A DNA stretch of 9,424 nt from Bacillota bacterium (GCA_012516115.1 JAAYXC010000161.1:1-9424); one strand, 5' to 3'. Positions 1-6,884 are shown, counted from the stretch's first letter. Notes: generated from the sequence alone by a model not told the origin. Program-made: numbers and translations.

Positions 1-1
1 G

Positions 2-202
2 GGGCGTTTCGGCCTGTTTTGGAAGAACTTATATTCTTCTTGGCTTCTTTGGGCCTATAACCCGACAGCCCACCGCCGAGGGGGCCGCGGGCGGTCTTCC
101 TGGAGCGAGGCCTGGATGCCGGTGGAGGAGTTTCTGGCCCGCTTCGGGCAGGGGCCGGAGGAGAAGGGGGATCTTCCTCTTCCGGGAGGGGAAGGGACCT
201 GA
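2..202 (+). CDS. C-terminal end of an unrecognised protein (partial, runs off the left edge)
   Basis: Reading from base 2, the frame is open for 66 codons and ends at TGA 200-202. The first third is rich in Trp, Leu and Tyr (FWKNLYSSWLLWAY) and could be the end of a membrane segment or an amphipathic helix. It is followed by an Arg/Gly-rich stretch, a short helix-like piece (MPVEEFLARFG) and a Gly/Pro-rich tail. I do not recognise the family. The TGA overlaps the ATG of the next gene by one base (TGATG), so the two are probably translationally coupled and in one operon. In hopanoid loci a radical SAM gene (hpnJ) often sits beside hpnK and hpnI, but nothing visible here shows that this is hpnJ. 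The uniform GC-rich codon use and the coupled stop support a real gene end. Confidence 0.5.
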   Translation, partial: GRFGLFWKNLYSSWLLWAYNPTAHRRGGRGRSSWSEAWMPVEEFLARFGQGPEEKGDLPLPGGEGT

Positions 203-1050
203 TGGCCAAAAGATGGCTTATCGTCAATGGGGACGACTTCGGCCGGTCAAGCCGGATAAACGAGGCCATCATCCGTGCGCACCGCGAAGGGATCTTGACC
301 AGTGCCAGTCTCGTGGTCACCGGCGAGGCCTTTGCCGAGGCGGTAGTGATGGCCAAAGAGACGCCTTCCCTGGCCGTGGGGTTGCACCTGGTCCTGGCCG
401 GGGGCCGGGCGGTCCTCCCGCCAAAGGCAATTCCCCATCTCGTCGATGAAAACGGGTACTTTACGGCCGACCCCTTCCGCGCCGGTTGCCGGTATTTCTT
501 CTCCCCCGCCTGCCGCCGGGAGCTCTCGCGGGAGATAGAGGCCCAATTCGCGCGGTTCGCGGCCACCGGTCTTCCTCTGAGCCATGTCGACGGCCATCTC
601 CACCTCCATCTCCATCCGGTGGTCTTCGCCCATCTCCTCCCTTTGGCCGTGCGCTATAAGGCCAAGGGGATCCGTCTCCCCCACGACGACTTCCGGACGG
701 CCATCGCCTACGACCACCGCTTTTTCTTGCGCAAAGCCGCCTGGAACCTGGCTCTTTCCTTCCTCTCTCGAACCGTTCGCCCTCGCCTCCGTCGCTGCCG
801 GTTGGTGACGCCCGACCGGGTCTACGGCCTCCTCCAGACCGGTGAGATGAGGGAGGATTATCTTCTCTTCGTCCTTTCGCGCCTGCGCGGTACGATAGTG
901 GAGTGTTATTTTCATCCTTCGAGCGCCTTCGAGGAGGCTTTAGGGCCGAATCCGGTGGATTTGGCCACTTTGGTAAGCCCCGCCGTTCGTCAAGCGCTGC
1001 AGGAAGAGGGGATACGGTTGACCAGTTATGCCGCACTGGGGGAGGGATGA
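202..1050 (+). CDS. hpnK: YdjC/ChbG-family carbohydrate deacetylase, HpnK-like
   Basis: This 282-residue protein matches the usual length and fold pattern of the YdjC/ChbG metal-dependent deacetylases. Visible motifs are the N-terminal strand with the acidic pair (VNGDDFG, D11-D12), a metal-site His in GLHL (H62), the His cluster HVDGHLHLH (H128, D130, H132, H134), the IRLP strand (157-160) and a late YFHPS (H238). Family knowledge: these enzymes remove N-acetyl groups from amino sugars. HpnK in hopanoid pathways deacetylates N-acetylglucosaminyl-bacteriohopanetetrol after HpnI has added the sugar. Here the next gene is HpnI-like, which is the main reason for preferring HpnK over a generic chitooligosaccharide deacetylase. 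There is no signal peptide, so the protein is probably cytoplasmic at the membrane face. The ATG is chosen because a purine-rich GGGAGGGGAAGGG lies just upstream and the start overlaps the previous stop. The substrate is inferred; no squalene-hopene cyclase is in view. Confidence 0.82.
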   Translation: MAKRWLIVNGDDFGRSSRINEAIIRAHREGILTSASLVVTGEAFAEAVVMAKETPSLAVGLHLVLAGGRAVLPPKAIPHLVDENGYFTADPFRAGCRYFFSPACRRELSREIEAQFARFAATGLPLSHVDGHLHLHLHPVVFAHLLPLAVRYKAKGIRLPHDDFRTAIAYDHRFFLRKAAWNLALSFLSRTVRPRLRRCRLVTPDRVYGLLQTGEMREDYLLFVLSRLRGTIVECYFHPSSAFEEALGPNPVDLATLVSPAVRQALQEEGIRLTSYAALGEG

Positions 1051-1052
1051 AG

Positions 1053-2216
1053 ATGCTCCACCGTTTGCTCTGGCTCTTGCTCCTCGCCGGGTGGGGCTAC
1101 TGGCTCCTTACCCTAAGCCTTATGCGGAGGTTCTTTCGTTCGCGCGCCCGGGAAGAAGGGGTCTTCCTTCCGCCTGTCTCCATTCTTAAACCGGTGCGCG
1201 GAGTCGACCACGAGGCCTACGAGAATCTCAGGAGTTTCTGCCGGCAGGATTATCCCCATTTCGAATTGCTCGTGGGGGGGAACGATCCGGAAGATCCGTA
1301 TGTCGCCCTGGTCGAGCGGCTTAAGCGGGAATTCCCCCATCTGGCGATCCGGCTCGTCGTCGTCCCGCCCCTGGGGGCCAACCGGAAAGTGGGGATCCTC
1401 CATCGACTGGCCGCCGAAGCGCGCCACGAGATCCTGGTGATAAACGACAGCGATACCCGGGTAGGGCCGGATTATCTTCGCCGGGTGGTGGCGCCACTGG
1501 CCGACGAACGGGTAGGGCTCGTCACCTGTCCTTACCGGGGCGAAGAGGCCCTCTCCTTCCCGGCGGTCCTCGAGGCCCTCTATCTGGGCGCCACCTTCCT
1601 CCCTTCCGTCATGGTGGCCCGGTACGTGCTGGCCATGCGCTTTGCTCTGGGGGCCACCGTGGTCCTTCGCGCCGCCGATCTGGAAAAGATCGGCGGGTTC
1701 GCCTCCTTCGCCGACTATCTGGCGGATGATTACCAGCTCGGCGCGCGGTTGGCCGCCCTGGGCCTGCGCGTCCATCTGGCAGACTATGTGGTAAGCTGCG
1801 TGCTGGGTTCGACCACCTGGCGCGATGCCTGGCATCGTGAAGTGCGGTGGGCCCGCTGCAGCCGTCTCAGCCGTCCCTGGGGCTATCTCGGGCTCCCGTT
1901 AACCTTCAGCACACCCTGGGCGTTGGTTTTTTGTCTCGGCTATGGCGGGGAATTCCCGGGATGGGCGGTCCTGGTCGCTTCGCTCCTTTGCCGCTGGTGG
2001 GTGGCCCGTGGTGCCGCCGACTGTCTCGGTGACCGGACGACGCGGGCCAACCTGTTCTGGTTACCCCTGCGGGATCTTCTGACGGCCGTGGTCTGGGTGG
2101 CCGGGCTCTGGGGCCGGCGGGTGGTCTGGCGCGGAGAGTCTTTCCGCCTCCACCGGGACGGACGGATGGAGTCGGAGTTATCATCGGCGGACCGGTGTCT
2201 GGCCACCGATCATTGA
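1053..2216 (+). CDS. hpnI: Membrane glycosyltransferase, HpnI / ceramide-glucosyltransferase-like (GT21 type)
   Basis: This 387-residue family 2-type glycosyltransferase has an N-terminal membrane anchor (about 3-24) and C-terminal hydrophobic segments (about 279-317 and 337-353). Motifs come in the order expected for GT21: VSILKPVRG (42-50), GGNDPEDP (75-82, D1), INDSDTRVGPDYL (130-142, the metal-binding DxD-like D2), ALGATVVLRAADLEKIGG (198-215), LADDYQLG (223-230, D3) and REVRW (262-266), matching the (Q/R)xxRW signature. HpnI uses UDP-GlcNAc to glycosylate bacteriohopanetetrol at the cytoplasmic membrane; that substrate is inferred here from the HpnK-like neighbour. Two ATGs are possible. 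The one at 1047 overlaps the hpnK stop (ATGA) but has almost no spacer from GGGGGAGG. The one at 1053 has GGAGGG six bases upstream and is preferred. A longer in-frame start at 903, inside hpnK, lacks support. Alternative: glycosylation of another lipid. Confidence 0.85.
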   Translation: MLHRLLWLLLLAGWGYWLLTLSLMRRFFRSRAREEGVFLPPVSILKPVRGVDHEAYENLRSFCRQDYPHFELLVGGNDPEDPYVALVERLKREFPHLAIRLVVVPPLGANRKVGILHRLAAEARHEILVINDSDTRVGPDYLRRVVAPLADERVGLVTCPYRGEEALSFPAVLEALYLGATFLPSVMVARYVLAMRFALGATVVLRAADLEKIGGFASFADYLADDYQLGARLAALGLRVHLADYVVSCVLGSTTWRDAWHREVRWARCSRLSRPWGYLGLPLTFSTPWALVFCLGYGGEFPGWAVLVASLLCRWWVARGAADCLGDRTTRANLFWLPLRDLLTAVVWVAGLWGRRVVWRGESFRLHRDGRMESELSSADRCLATDH

Positions 2217-2336
2217 ATCGCCGATGGCCAAGGTTGGCTTTGCTGGCAATTTTTACTTCGATCCACCACGTCTACCAAGGCAGGAAAGGCTTCTTCCGAA
2301 GACGAAGTTAAAAAACATGGTCGTCGGGTCTAAAGA

Positions 2337-2350
2337 TTGCCTATAGGCAA
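2337..2350. promoter_or_regulatory. Perfect 14-base palindrome, candidate operator
   Basis: TTGCCTATAGGCAA reads the same on both strands and sits 28 bases before the GTG start of exbB, directly after the best promoter-like -10 candidate. A 5-bp stem with a TATA loop is too weak for a terminator and no clean T run follows. The arrangement (GCC, AT-rich centre, GGC, flanked by TT and AA) resembles operators of MntR/DtxR-type metalloregulators; I compare from memory only. Metal control would fit a TonB/ExbBD operon, but the regulator is unknown. Confidence 0.4.
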
Positions 2351-2360
2351 CCATTTTTCA

Positions 2361-2369
2361 AAGGAGGGG
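2361..2369 (+). promoter_or_regulatory. Ribosome binding site that fixes the exbB start
   Basis: AAGGAGGGG lies nine bases before GTG 2379. The longer in-frame TTG at 2337 falls inside the palindrome and has no ribosome binding site, so GTG 2379 is preferred. Confidence 0.75.
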
Positions 2370-2378
2370 CAGCCCAGC

Positions 2379-3017
2379 GTGTGGCGTGAGATCTTCGTCA
2401 AGGGTGGACCGGTGATGTACCCCCTCTTGCTCTGTTCCATCGTGGCCGTCGCCGTGGCCATCGAACGGGCCATCTTCTTCGCCCGGATCAAAAAGAGCGA
2501 AGAGACCCAGGCCGACCGTCTCAGGGCTTTCCACCTGCTTCTGGCGGCCGGTGAATACGAACGCGCGGTCAAGCTGCTTCAAGACGAGGAAGGCCCGGTG
2601 GAACGGGTTCTTCTGGCCGGCCTGAGGGCGGAGGACGCCGGGGAGGCCAAACGGGCCCTTTTGACCGCCGCCGATCGGGAGAGGAGACGTCTTTTCGGTG
2701 GGCTGGCCACGCTGGAGACCATCGTGACCGCCGCCCCCCTCCTGGGACTGCTCGGGACGGTCACCGGGATCCTCCATACGTTTAAAGTCCTCGGCGGGGA
2801 GCCGGCGAGGCGGACCATGGAGGCCGTGGGCCGCGGGATCGCCGAGGCGCTCATTACCACCGCCACGGGTCTCGTCATCGCCATTCCCACCCTGGTGGTG
2901 TTGAACTATTTCATCGTCCGCGCCGAGAGGACCAACGAGATCATGGAGAGCGCCATCGCCTGCTTCGAATGGAGGCCGCGCCATGGCAAGATACTGGAAG
3001 CGCAAAGCAAGAATTGA
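2379..3017 (+). CDS. exbB: ExbB/TolQ/MotA-family proton channel protein
   Basis: This 212-residue inner-membrane protein has the ExbB/TolQ plan. A first membrane helix (about 11-30, following GGPVMYP) is followed by a long charged cytoplasmic stretch (about 38-108), a second helix in LETIVTAAPLLGLLGTVTGILHTF (112-135) and a third in GIAEALITTATGLVIAIPTLVVLNYF (153-178). The Gly/Thr-rich second and third helices are the family signature and form the proton path around the ExbD helix. ExbB and ExbD form the motor that uses the proton motive force to energise TonB. The gene overlaps exbD by 35 bases and opens a five-gene operon. The length is close to that of TolQ/ExbB. TolQ is an alternative name, but a tonB-like gene two positions downstream and the lack of tolA/tolB/pal favour ExbB. 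Confidence 0.9.
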   Translation: MWREIFVKGGPVMYPLLLCSIVAVAVAIERAIFFARIKKSEETQADRLRAFHLLLAAGEYERAVKLLQDEEGPVERVLLAGLRAEDAGEAKRALLTAADRERRRLFGGLATLETIVTAAPLLGLLGTVTGILHTFKVLGGEPARRTMEAVGRGIAEALITTATGLVIAIPTLVVLNYFIVRAERTNEIMESAIACFEWRPRHGKILEAQSKN

Positions 3018-3399
3018 CATCGTCCCACTGGTCGATGTCTTCGTTACCCTGGTCTTTTTCTTTCTCGTCTTTGGCTATCTGGGAGAAGCCCCGGCCGCCC
3101 TCCCGGTCAACCTTCCGACCTCCCGGAGCGCGGCCCCGATCACCACGCCACGTCTGGTAGTGGTCTTGACCGAAGACGGCGAATACCAGGTAGAGGGCCG
3201 CCGTATCAAGGCGGAGGAAATCCCCCGGGTCGTGGCGGCGGCGGTGGCCGAGACCCCCGGACTACAGGTCATCCTGGCCCCGGCCCGTTCGGTGACCTAC
3301 GAGGCCGTGGTGGCCGCCCTGGACCTCCTCCGGGCCGGCGGGGTAGAGCGGCCGGCCCTCGGGGTCAAGCGGGAAGAGGGTGAGCGCGGTGGAGGATAA
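2983..3399 (+). CDS. exbD: ExbD/TolR-family motor protein
   Basis: This 138-residue protein has a short basic N-terminus (MARYWKRKAR), one membrane helix (about 13-34) and a periplasmic domain. The helix opens with IVPLVDVFVTLVFFFLVF, the ExbD/TolR signature. D18 corresponds to the essential proton-carrying Asp of ExbD (D25 in E. coli). The domain after residue 55 has the expected pattern: a strand (RLVVVLTEDGEYQVEGRRI), a helix (EIPRVVAAAVAE), a strand (LQVILAP) and a helix (YEAVVAALDLLRAGGV). The start lies inside the end of exbB with GGAGG ten bases upstream, and the end overlaps tonB, so translation is coupled along the operon. The protein partners ExbB and passes conformational energy to TonB. 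Confidence 0.9.
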   Translation: MARYWKRKARIDIVPLVDVFVTLVFFFLVFGYLGEAPAALPVNLPTSRSAAPITTPRLVVVLTEDGEYQVEGRRIKAEEIPRVVAAAVAETPGLQVILAPARSVTYEAVVAALDLLRAGGVERPALGVKREEGERGGG

Positions 3400-4093
3400 G
3401 GCCCGTACCCGATTGGCCTGGGCGCTCTCGGTCCTCTTGCATGCCTTGTTTTTTCTTCTGGTCTTTCCGGGCCGTTCCCCGGCTGGGATACCCGGAATCC
3501 GCGTCCTGGAAGTGGGGCTGGTGGAGCTGAAGGAGGAAGCGACCGGATCTTCCCCTGCGGCATCTTCTCCTGCTGTGGTTTCCGTCTCTCCGCCTTCCCC
3601 CACCGAAGTGGCTTTGCCGGGCCCGCGGTCTCTGCCACGGGAAACCGTGGCCCCGGCACGGGAAGAAAAAACGTCCGCCCAGGTCGCCCCCACGGGGGGA
3701 ACCCCTGTTCCTTCGGTGGTGCCCGGCCAGTCCGAGTCTTCTCCGGGGACGGCCGGAGAACCTTCCGGCCCCCGATTCGACTTCGGAAGCGGGGAGGGGC
3801 TCGTCATAACCCATCCCCTCTCCTATCCCAAGAGCGCGCAGAACGAAGGGGTGGAAGGCGCGGTCCGCCTGGCGGTCCTTCTCTCACCCACCGGTCGTCC
3901 ACAGGCGGAACTGATCGCCTCGTCCGGGGACGGGCGGCTTGACTCTTACGCCCTGCGGGCGGTAACCGAGGTCTGGCGGTATGAGCGTCCGCCGGTATCG
4001 GTCCGTTTGGAGATAGAATTGATCTTTACCCGCGGCGAGGTACGGGTGGACTTCCTCGGGACCACTCCGCAGGTGGAGGAGGGGGGACCTTGA
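3389..4093 (+). CDS. tonB: TonB-family energy transducer
   Basis: This protein of about 234 residues has the three-part TonB layout. The N-terminal membrane helix (about 9-26) carries the S-x3-H arrangement (S14, H18) seen in TonB helices that contact ExbB/ExbD. A linker of about 80 residues, rich in Pro, Ser, Thr and Glu (about 48-128), is followed by a C-terminal TonB domain (about 145-220). The domain starts at YPKSAQNEGVEGAVRL and contains GRPQAELIASSG, LDSYALRAV and VWRYERPP, all typical TonB C-terminal patterns. The start is either GTG 3380 or GTG 3389; the latter has AGAGGG eight bases upstream and is preferred. The gene overlaps the exbD end and the next start (TTGA). TonB normally reaches across the periplasm to an outer-membrane receptor; no receptor is in the window. 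The linker is Ser/Pro-rich rather than the Pro-Glu/Pro-Lys repeats of E. coli TonB. Confidence 0.85.
   Translation: MEDKARTRLAWALSVLLHALFFLLVFPGRSPAGIPGIRVLEVGLVELKEEATGSSPAASSPAVVSVSPPSPTEVALPGPRSLPRETVAPAREEKTSAQVAPTGGTPVPSVVPGQSESSPGTAGEPSGPRFDFGSGEGLVITHPLSYPKSAQNEGVEGAVRLAVLLSPTGRPQAELIASSGDGRLDSYALRAVTEVWRYERPPVSVRLEIELIFTRGEVRVDFLGTTPQVEEGGP
4075..4086 (+). promoter_or_regulatory. Ribosome binding site supporting a TTG start
   Basis: GGAGGAGGGGGG lies just ahead of TTG 4090 (nine bases from its first GGAGGA). It sits inside the tonB 3' end, and the TTG overlaps the tonB TGA. With the signal peptide that begins at once downstream, this supports the unusual TTG start. Confidence 0.65.
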
Positions 4094-6039
4094 CCCGGCA
4101 TCTTCTCCTTGTGGTTATCTTTCTTTTTACCCTGATCGCGACCATCGGCGGGAGCGTGGAGGGGAACGAGGCCACCGTCGGCCTTGGCAACGAAGCCATC
4201 CGTCTCGTGGTGAACAACACCGACGACGGCCGGGGGCGGTTCGCGGTGGAGGTGACCGGTGGCGACCCCACACGGCCGGATGACGACGGCGAGCCCCTGA
4301 TCTACGGCCGGCCGATTCCTTGGACTTCTTATACCACCCTCCGCCTCGACGGGCAGGTCTACGCCTTCGGCGGGCCGACCGTGCGACGGGCGGGGAAAGG
4401 ACTCCCCACCGGTGAAGAGCTCCTCCCCCCGGTGATCCAGGAAGGAGCCATCCGGACCATCTGGCGTTACGGGGATCTGGAGGTCATCCAGCAGCTCTCC
4501 ATCGTCGAGGGGCCGACCACCGGACAACCCGATACGGCCCGCATTGCTTATACCTTTCTCAACCGGGGGGGCCTTTCCCACCGGGTGGGCCTCCGCGTCG
4601 TCCTCGATACCATGCTCGGGGAGAACGACGGGGCGCCGTTCCGGGTGGGCGAACGGCAGATCCTGACCGACGAGGTGTTAGGCGGCCGCGCCATCGAGCC
4701 TTACTGGCAGGCCTTTGATTCGCTGGAGCAACCCCGGGTCATCGCCCAGGGAACCCTGGCCGGCGGGGAACTGGTCCCGCCCGACCGGATTTATTTCACC
4801 AACTGGGGGACGCTGGCCGACGCCCCGTGGGAAGCATCGCTTTTCCCAGGGCGGGACTTCACCCGGACCGGAGAGTTCGAACTGGATAGCGCGGTGGCTT
4901 TGCTCTGGGAGGAACGCGAACTACCGCCGGGCGGGAGCCTGACCTTCACCACCTATTACGGGTTGGGTGGGGTGACCATCGCCAAGGGCGAACTCATGCT
5001 GGGTTTAACCGCGCCGGCCACGGTCCGATCCGAGGAGGCCCATGGTTTCCTCGTTCTGGCCTATCTCGAGAACCGCGGCCGCGGGGTGGCGCAGGACGTG
5101 GTCCTCCGCCTCGATCTCCCGGCCGGGTTGACGACCGAGAGCGCGACGCGGGTGGAACTCGGCCGTCTCCGGCCGGGCGAGTCGCGTCAGGTGGCCTGGA
5201 CGCTCTTTCCGTCCGCCGATCGGGCCGGGGTGGTCCGGCTCCGTCTCACCGCCGAGGCCCTGGGGCTTGCGCCGGTGACGGTCGAGCGCGAACTCCGGCT
5301 GGTGGCTCCGGCGCGACTCGAACTTACGGCCTTGTCCCCGGCTCCGGTCCGGGTGGTGGGCGACCGTTATGTGCCCTATCCCCTCCCCCTTGCGGCCCGG
5401 GTGGCCAATACAGGCGGTGCGCCGCTTACCAACGCCTGGGCCGAGTTCGTGCCCCTTTCCGGCCTGGCCCTGGCGCCGGGCGAGGGTAGCTATCGCTTCC
5501 TCGGCGAGATCGCCCCCGGGGAGGAGGTGCGGGTGGAGTGGCAGGTGGTCACCGGCGTGGCCGGCCCGGCCGGTTACGCCGTTTTAGCCGGGAGCAGCGA
5601 GTCTCCGCCCGCGCGAAAGGAGGCCGCCGTCGTCTGGCCGGCGCTGCCTCGCCTTCTTAAGGCGGTCTATACTCCCCTTCCCGACCGGCCGGGGTGGTGG
5701 CGGGTCGATCTCTTCCTGGTGAACTCCCCAGAAGCGGCCCGCGTTGACCTCCAGCTTCTTTTGGGGACCGGGCGGATCATAAGTATCCAACGGGGGGCCT
5801 TTTTCGTCGAGGAGGGCAAGGTCCTCCCCTGGGCGATCCCACCTCTCGAGGCCGGAGGGAGGTTGACCATCTCTGCGGTGCGCAAAGGTGCGCACGGTCT
5901 GACGGAGACCACCCTGGCCAGCGTCTGGCTGGCGGGCACACCGCCCGTCGGGGTGGCGGTGCGGGCGGTCCTCGACCCGGCGGGTAACCCCTTACCGGTG
6001 AATCTGGCGGTCCTCGGGGCCGAAGGTCCTTTACCCTGA
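4090..6039 (+). CDS. Secreted multidomain protein with Ig-like/CARDB-like and cohesin-like regions
   Basis: This 649-residue protein begins with a signal-peptide-like segment (hydrophobic about 4-20, then GGSVEGNEA). I see four parts and cannot name the family with confidence. Residues about 27-295 form a beta-rich domain with GNEAIRLVVNN, PLIYGRPIPWTSYTTLRLDG, YTFLNRGGLSHRVGLRVVLDTMLGENDGAPF and FTTYYGLG. Residues about 300-405 and 407-515 look like two Ig-like modules of CARDB type (LENRGRGVAQDVVLRLDLP, LRPGESRQVAWTL; RVANTGGAPLTNAWAEF, IAPGEEVRVEWQV). Residues about 520-615 resemble a cohesin fold (VDLQLLLGTGRIISIQRGAFF, then LEAGGRLTISA). A short tail follows. No membrane anchor or sorting motif is visible at the C-terminus. 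The gene overlaps tonB by four bases and lies 22 bases before an SLH protein, suggesting an extracytoplasmic, possibly binding or scaffolding, role. No catalytic motif is evident. Confidence 0.8.
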   Translation: MTRHLLLVVIFLFTLIATIGGSVEGNEATVGLGNEAIRLVVNNTDDGRGRFAVEVTGGDPTRPDDDGEPLIYGRPIPWTSYTTLRLDGQVYAFGGPTVRRAGKGLPTGEELLPPVIQEGAIRTIWRYGDLEVIQQLSIVEGPTTGQPDTARIAYTFLNRGGLSHRVGLRVVLDTMLGENDGAPFRVGERQILTDEVLGGRAIEPYWQAFDSLEQPRVIAQGTLAGGELVPPDRIYFTNWGTLADAPWEASLFPGRDFTRTGEFELDSAVALLWEERELPPGGSLTFTTYYGLGGVTIAKGELMLGLTAPATVRSEEAHGFLVLAYLENRGRGVAQDVVLRLDLPAGLTTESATRVELGRLRPGESRQVAWTLFPSADRAGVVRLRLTAEALGLAPVTVERELRLVAPARLELTALSPAPVRVVGDRYVPYPLPLAARVANTGGAPLTNAWAEFVPLSGLALAPGEGSYRFLGEIAPGEEVRVEWQVVTGVAGPAGYAVLAGSSESPPARKEAAVVWPALPRLLKAVYTPLPDRPGWWRVDLFLVNSPEAARVDLQLLLGTGRIISIQRGAFFVEEGKVLPWAIPPLEAGGRLTISAVRKGAHGLTETTLASVWLAGTPPVGVAVRAVLDPAGNPLPVNLAVLGAEGPLP

Positions 6040-6061
6040 GGACGGCAGCAGGAGGGAGACC

Positions 6062-6766
6062 ATGATCCAAAAGCAGAGAGCTTTTGCCCTGTTAATCCTC
6101 TGGCTTGCGGCCTTTCTTTTCTCGGCCGAGCCGGCGGCGGCCGCCTCGTCGCCGGAGATCGCCGATGTCCCACCCAACCATTGGGCCTACCAGGCGGTCA
6201 AACAACTCGTTTCCCAGGGTTACCTCGGACTCTATCCGGACAAGACCTTCCGGGGCAACCAGCCCGTCGACCGCTATACTCTGGCGGTGATCGTGGCCCG
6301 GCTCTTGAGCGAGGCCGTGGCCGGTAAGACCAGCTTGAGCAAAGAGGACGCCGATCTGCTTCGGCGTCTGACCGGGGAGTTCCGCCAGGAACTGGTGGCG
6401 TTGAGCATGCGGACGAAAGCCCTCGAAGAAGCGGTGGCCCGTCATGAGAACGAGCTAAAGGCCAGAGGCGACGATGTGGCGGTGGCACAGGACGAAATGG
6501 CCCAGGCCCGGGCGGAACTGGCTGCGGCGGCCCGGGAGATCCTGGCGGTAAAAGAACGGGTGGCGCAGCTTGAGTCTTCGTTGGAGGAAGTGGCCAGAGA
6601 GACGAAAGAGAACGCCGCCGCGCTCAAAGACACGGCCACCCTGCTCGAGACCCAGCAGAAGGACCTGGCCACCCTCTCCCAGCGGGTGTCGTTGCTGGAG
6701 GACGAGTTGCGGACCTGGAAGTACATCGCGGCCGGCCTTGCCGTGCTGGCCGGGCTCCTTTTATAG
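6062..6766 (+). CDS. Single-SLH, coiled-coil, C-terminally anchored envelope protein (Omp-alpha-like tether)
   Basis: This 234-residue protein has a signal peptide (about 1-27, ending AAAA). One S-layer homology domain (about 32-83) contains IADVPPNHWAYQAVKQLV, GYLGLYPDKTFRGNQPVDRY and VIVARLL. A long Ala/Glu/Lys-rich heptad-like coiled coil (about 95-218) and a short hydrophobic end (YIAAGLAVLAGLLL, 221-234) follow. SLH domains bind peptidoglycan-linked polymers. The order SLH, coiled coil, C-terminal hydrophobic segment is that of Thermotoga Omp-alpha, which spaces and tethers the outer membrane. The SLH variant with FRGN and RY, rather than RPN and TRAE, is the type I associate with diderm tethers. 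The terminal segment is only about 14 residues, short for a membrane helix. The ATG has GGAGGG five bases upstream. It is last in the exbB operon and probably a structural envelope link. Confidence 0.82.
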   Translation: MIQKQRAFALLILWLAAFLFSAEPAAAASSPEIADVPPNHWAYQAVKQLVSQGYLGLYPDKTFRGNQPVDRYTLAVIVARLLSEAVAGKTSLSKEDADLLRRLTGEFRQELVALSMRTKALEEAVARHENELKARGDDVAVAQDEMAQARAELAAAAREILAVKERVAQLESSLEEVARETKENAAALKDTATLLETQQKDLATLSQRVSLLEDELRTWKYIAAGLAVLAGLLL

Positions 6767-6864
6767 CACCATAATAACCGGAGTTTTGTATGCCGCCCGG
6801 CCCGGGTGCGCGAGGTCTAGGCCGGCGATCCGTCCAACTTAGAAGACTATACCAACCAGGAGTC

Positions 6865-6884
6865 TATCATCCTTTATCATCCTT
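6865..6884. repeat. Perfect tandem repeat, 2 x 10 bases
   Basis: TATCATCCTT occurs twice back to back in the convergent intergenic region. On the other strand it reads AAGGATGATA twice. There is no spacer and no mismatch. The unit is too short to assign a function; replication slippage is the simplest origin. Confidence 0.6.

Larger units (their letters stand above)
2217..2378 (+). promoter_or_regulatory. Intergenic leader of the exbB operon
   Basis: This 162-base gap separates the hpnI stop from the exbB start and is less GC-rich than the genes around it. It holds weak promoter-like hexamers (TTAAAA at 2308-2313, 17 bases, TAAAGA at 2331-2336), a perfect palindrome at 2337-2350 and the exbB ribosome binding site at 2361-2369. 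I see no GC hairpin followed by a T run that would end the hpnI transcript. The spacing and the palindrome suggest that transcription of the TonB operon starts here, but the promoter match is poor. Confidence 0.35.

Noticed and set aside
247..915. 222-codon - strand frame antisense to hpnK
   Set aside because: It is a typical GC-rich antisense shadow with low-complexity composition, and the + strand frame has all the deacetylase motifs.
903..1046. 48-residue N-terminal extension of the HpnI-like protein starting at 903
   Set aside because: It lies wholly within the hpnK coding region in another frame, is Gly/Arg/Ser-rich rather than membrane-like, and the starts at 1047/1053 have the ribosome binding site and begin the expected membrane anchor.
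1113..1835. 240-codon - strand frame antisense to the glycosyltransferase gene
   Set aside because: Shadow of a clearly identified gene; no recognisable domain and no support for expression.
2223..2255. Possible terminator after hpnI (short GCCA/TGGC repeats, then ATTTTT)
   Set aside because: Stems are only 4-5 bp with unusable loops, and the T run is not positioned directly after a stable hairpin.
2602..2611. GAACGGGTTC resembling a second LexA box inside exbB
   Set aside because: The half-sites are separated by two bases instead of four, and it lies inside a coding region.
3946..4581. 211-codon - strand frame across the tonB / secreted protein junction
   Set aside because: It spans two well-supported + strand genes, has no ribosome binding site that I can see and no family motif.
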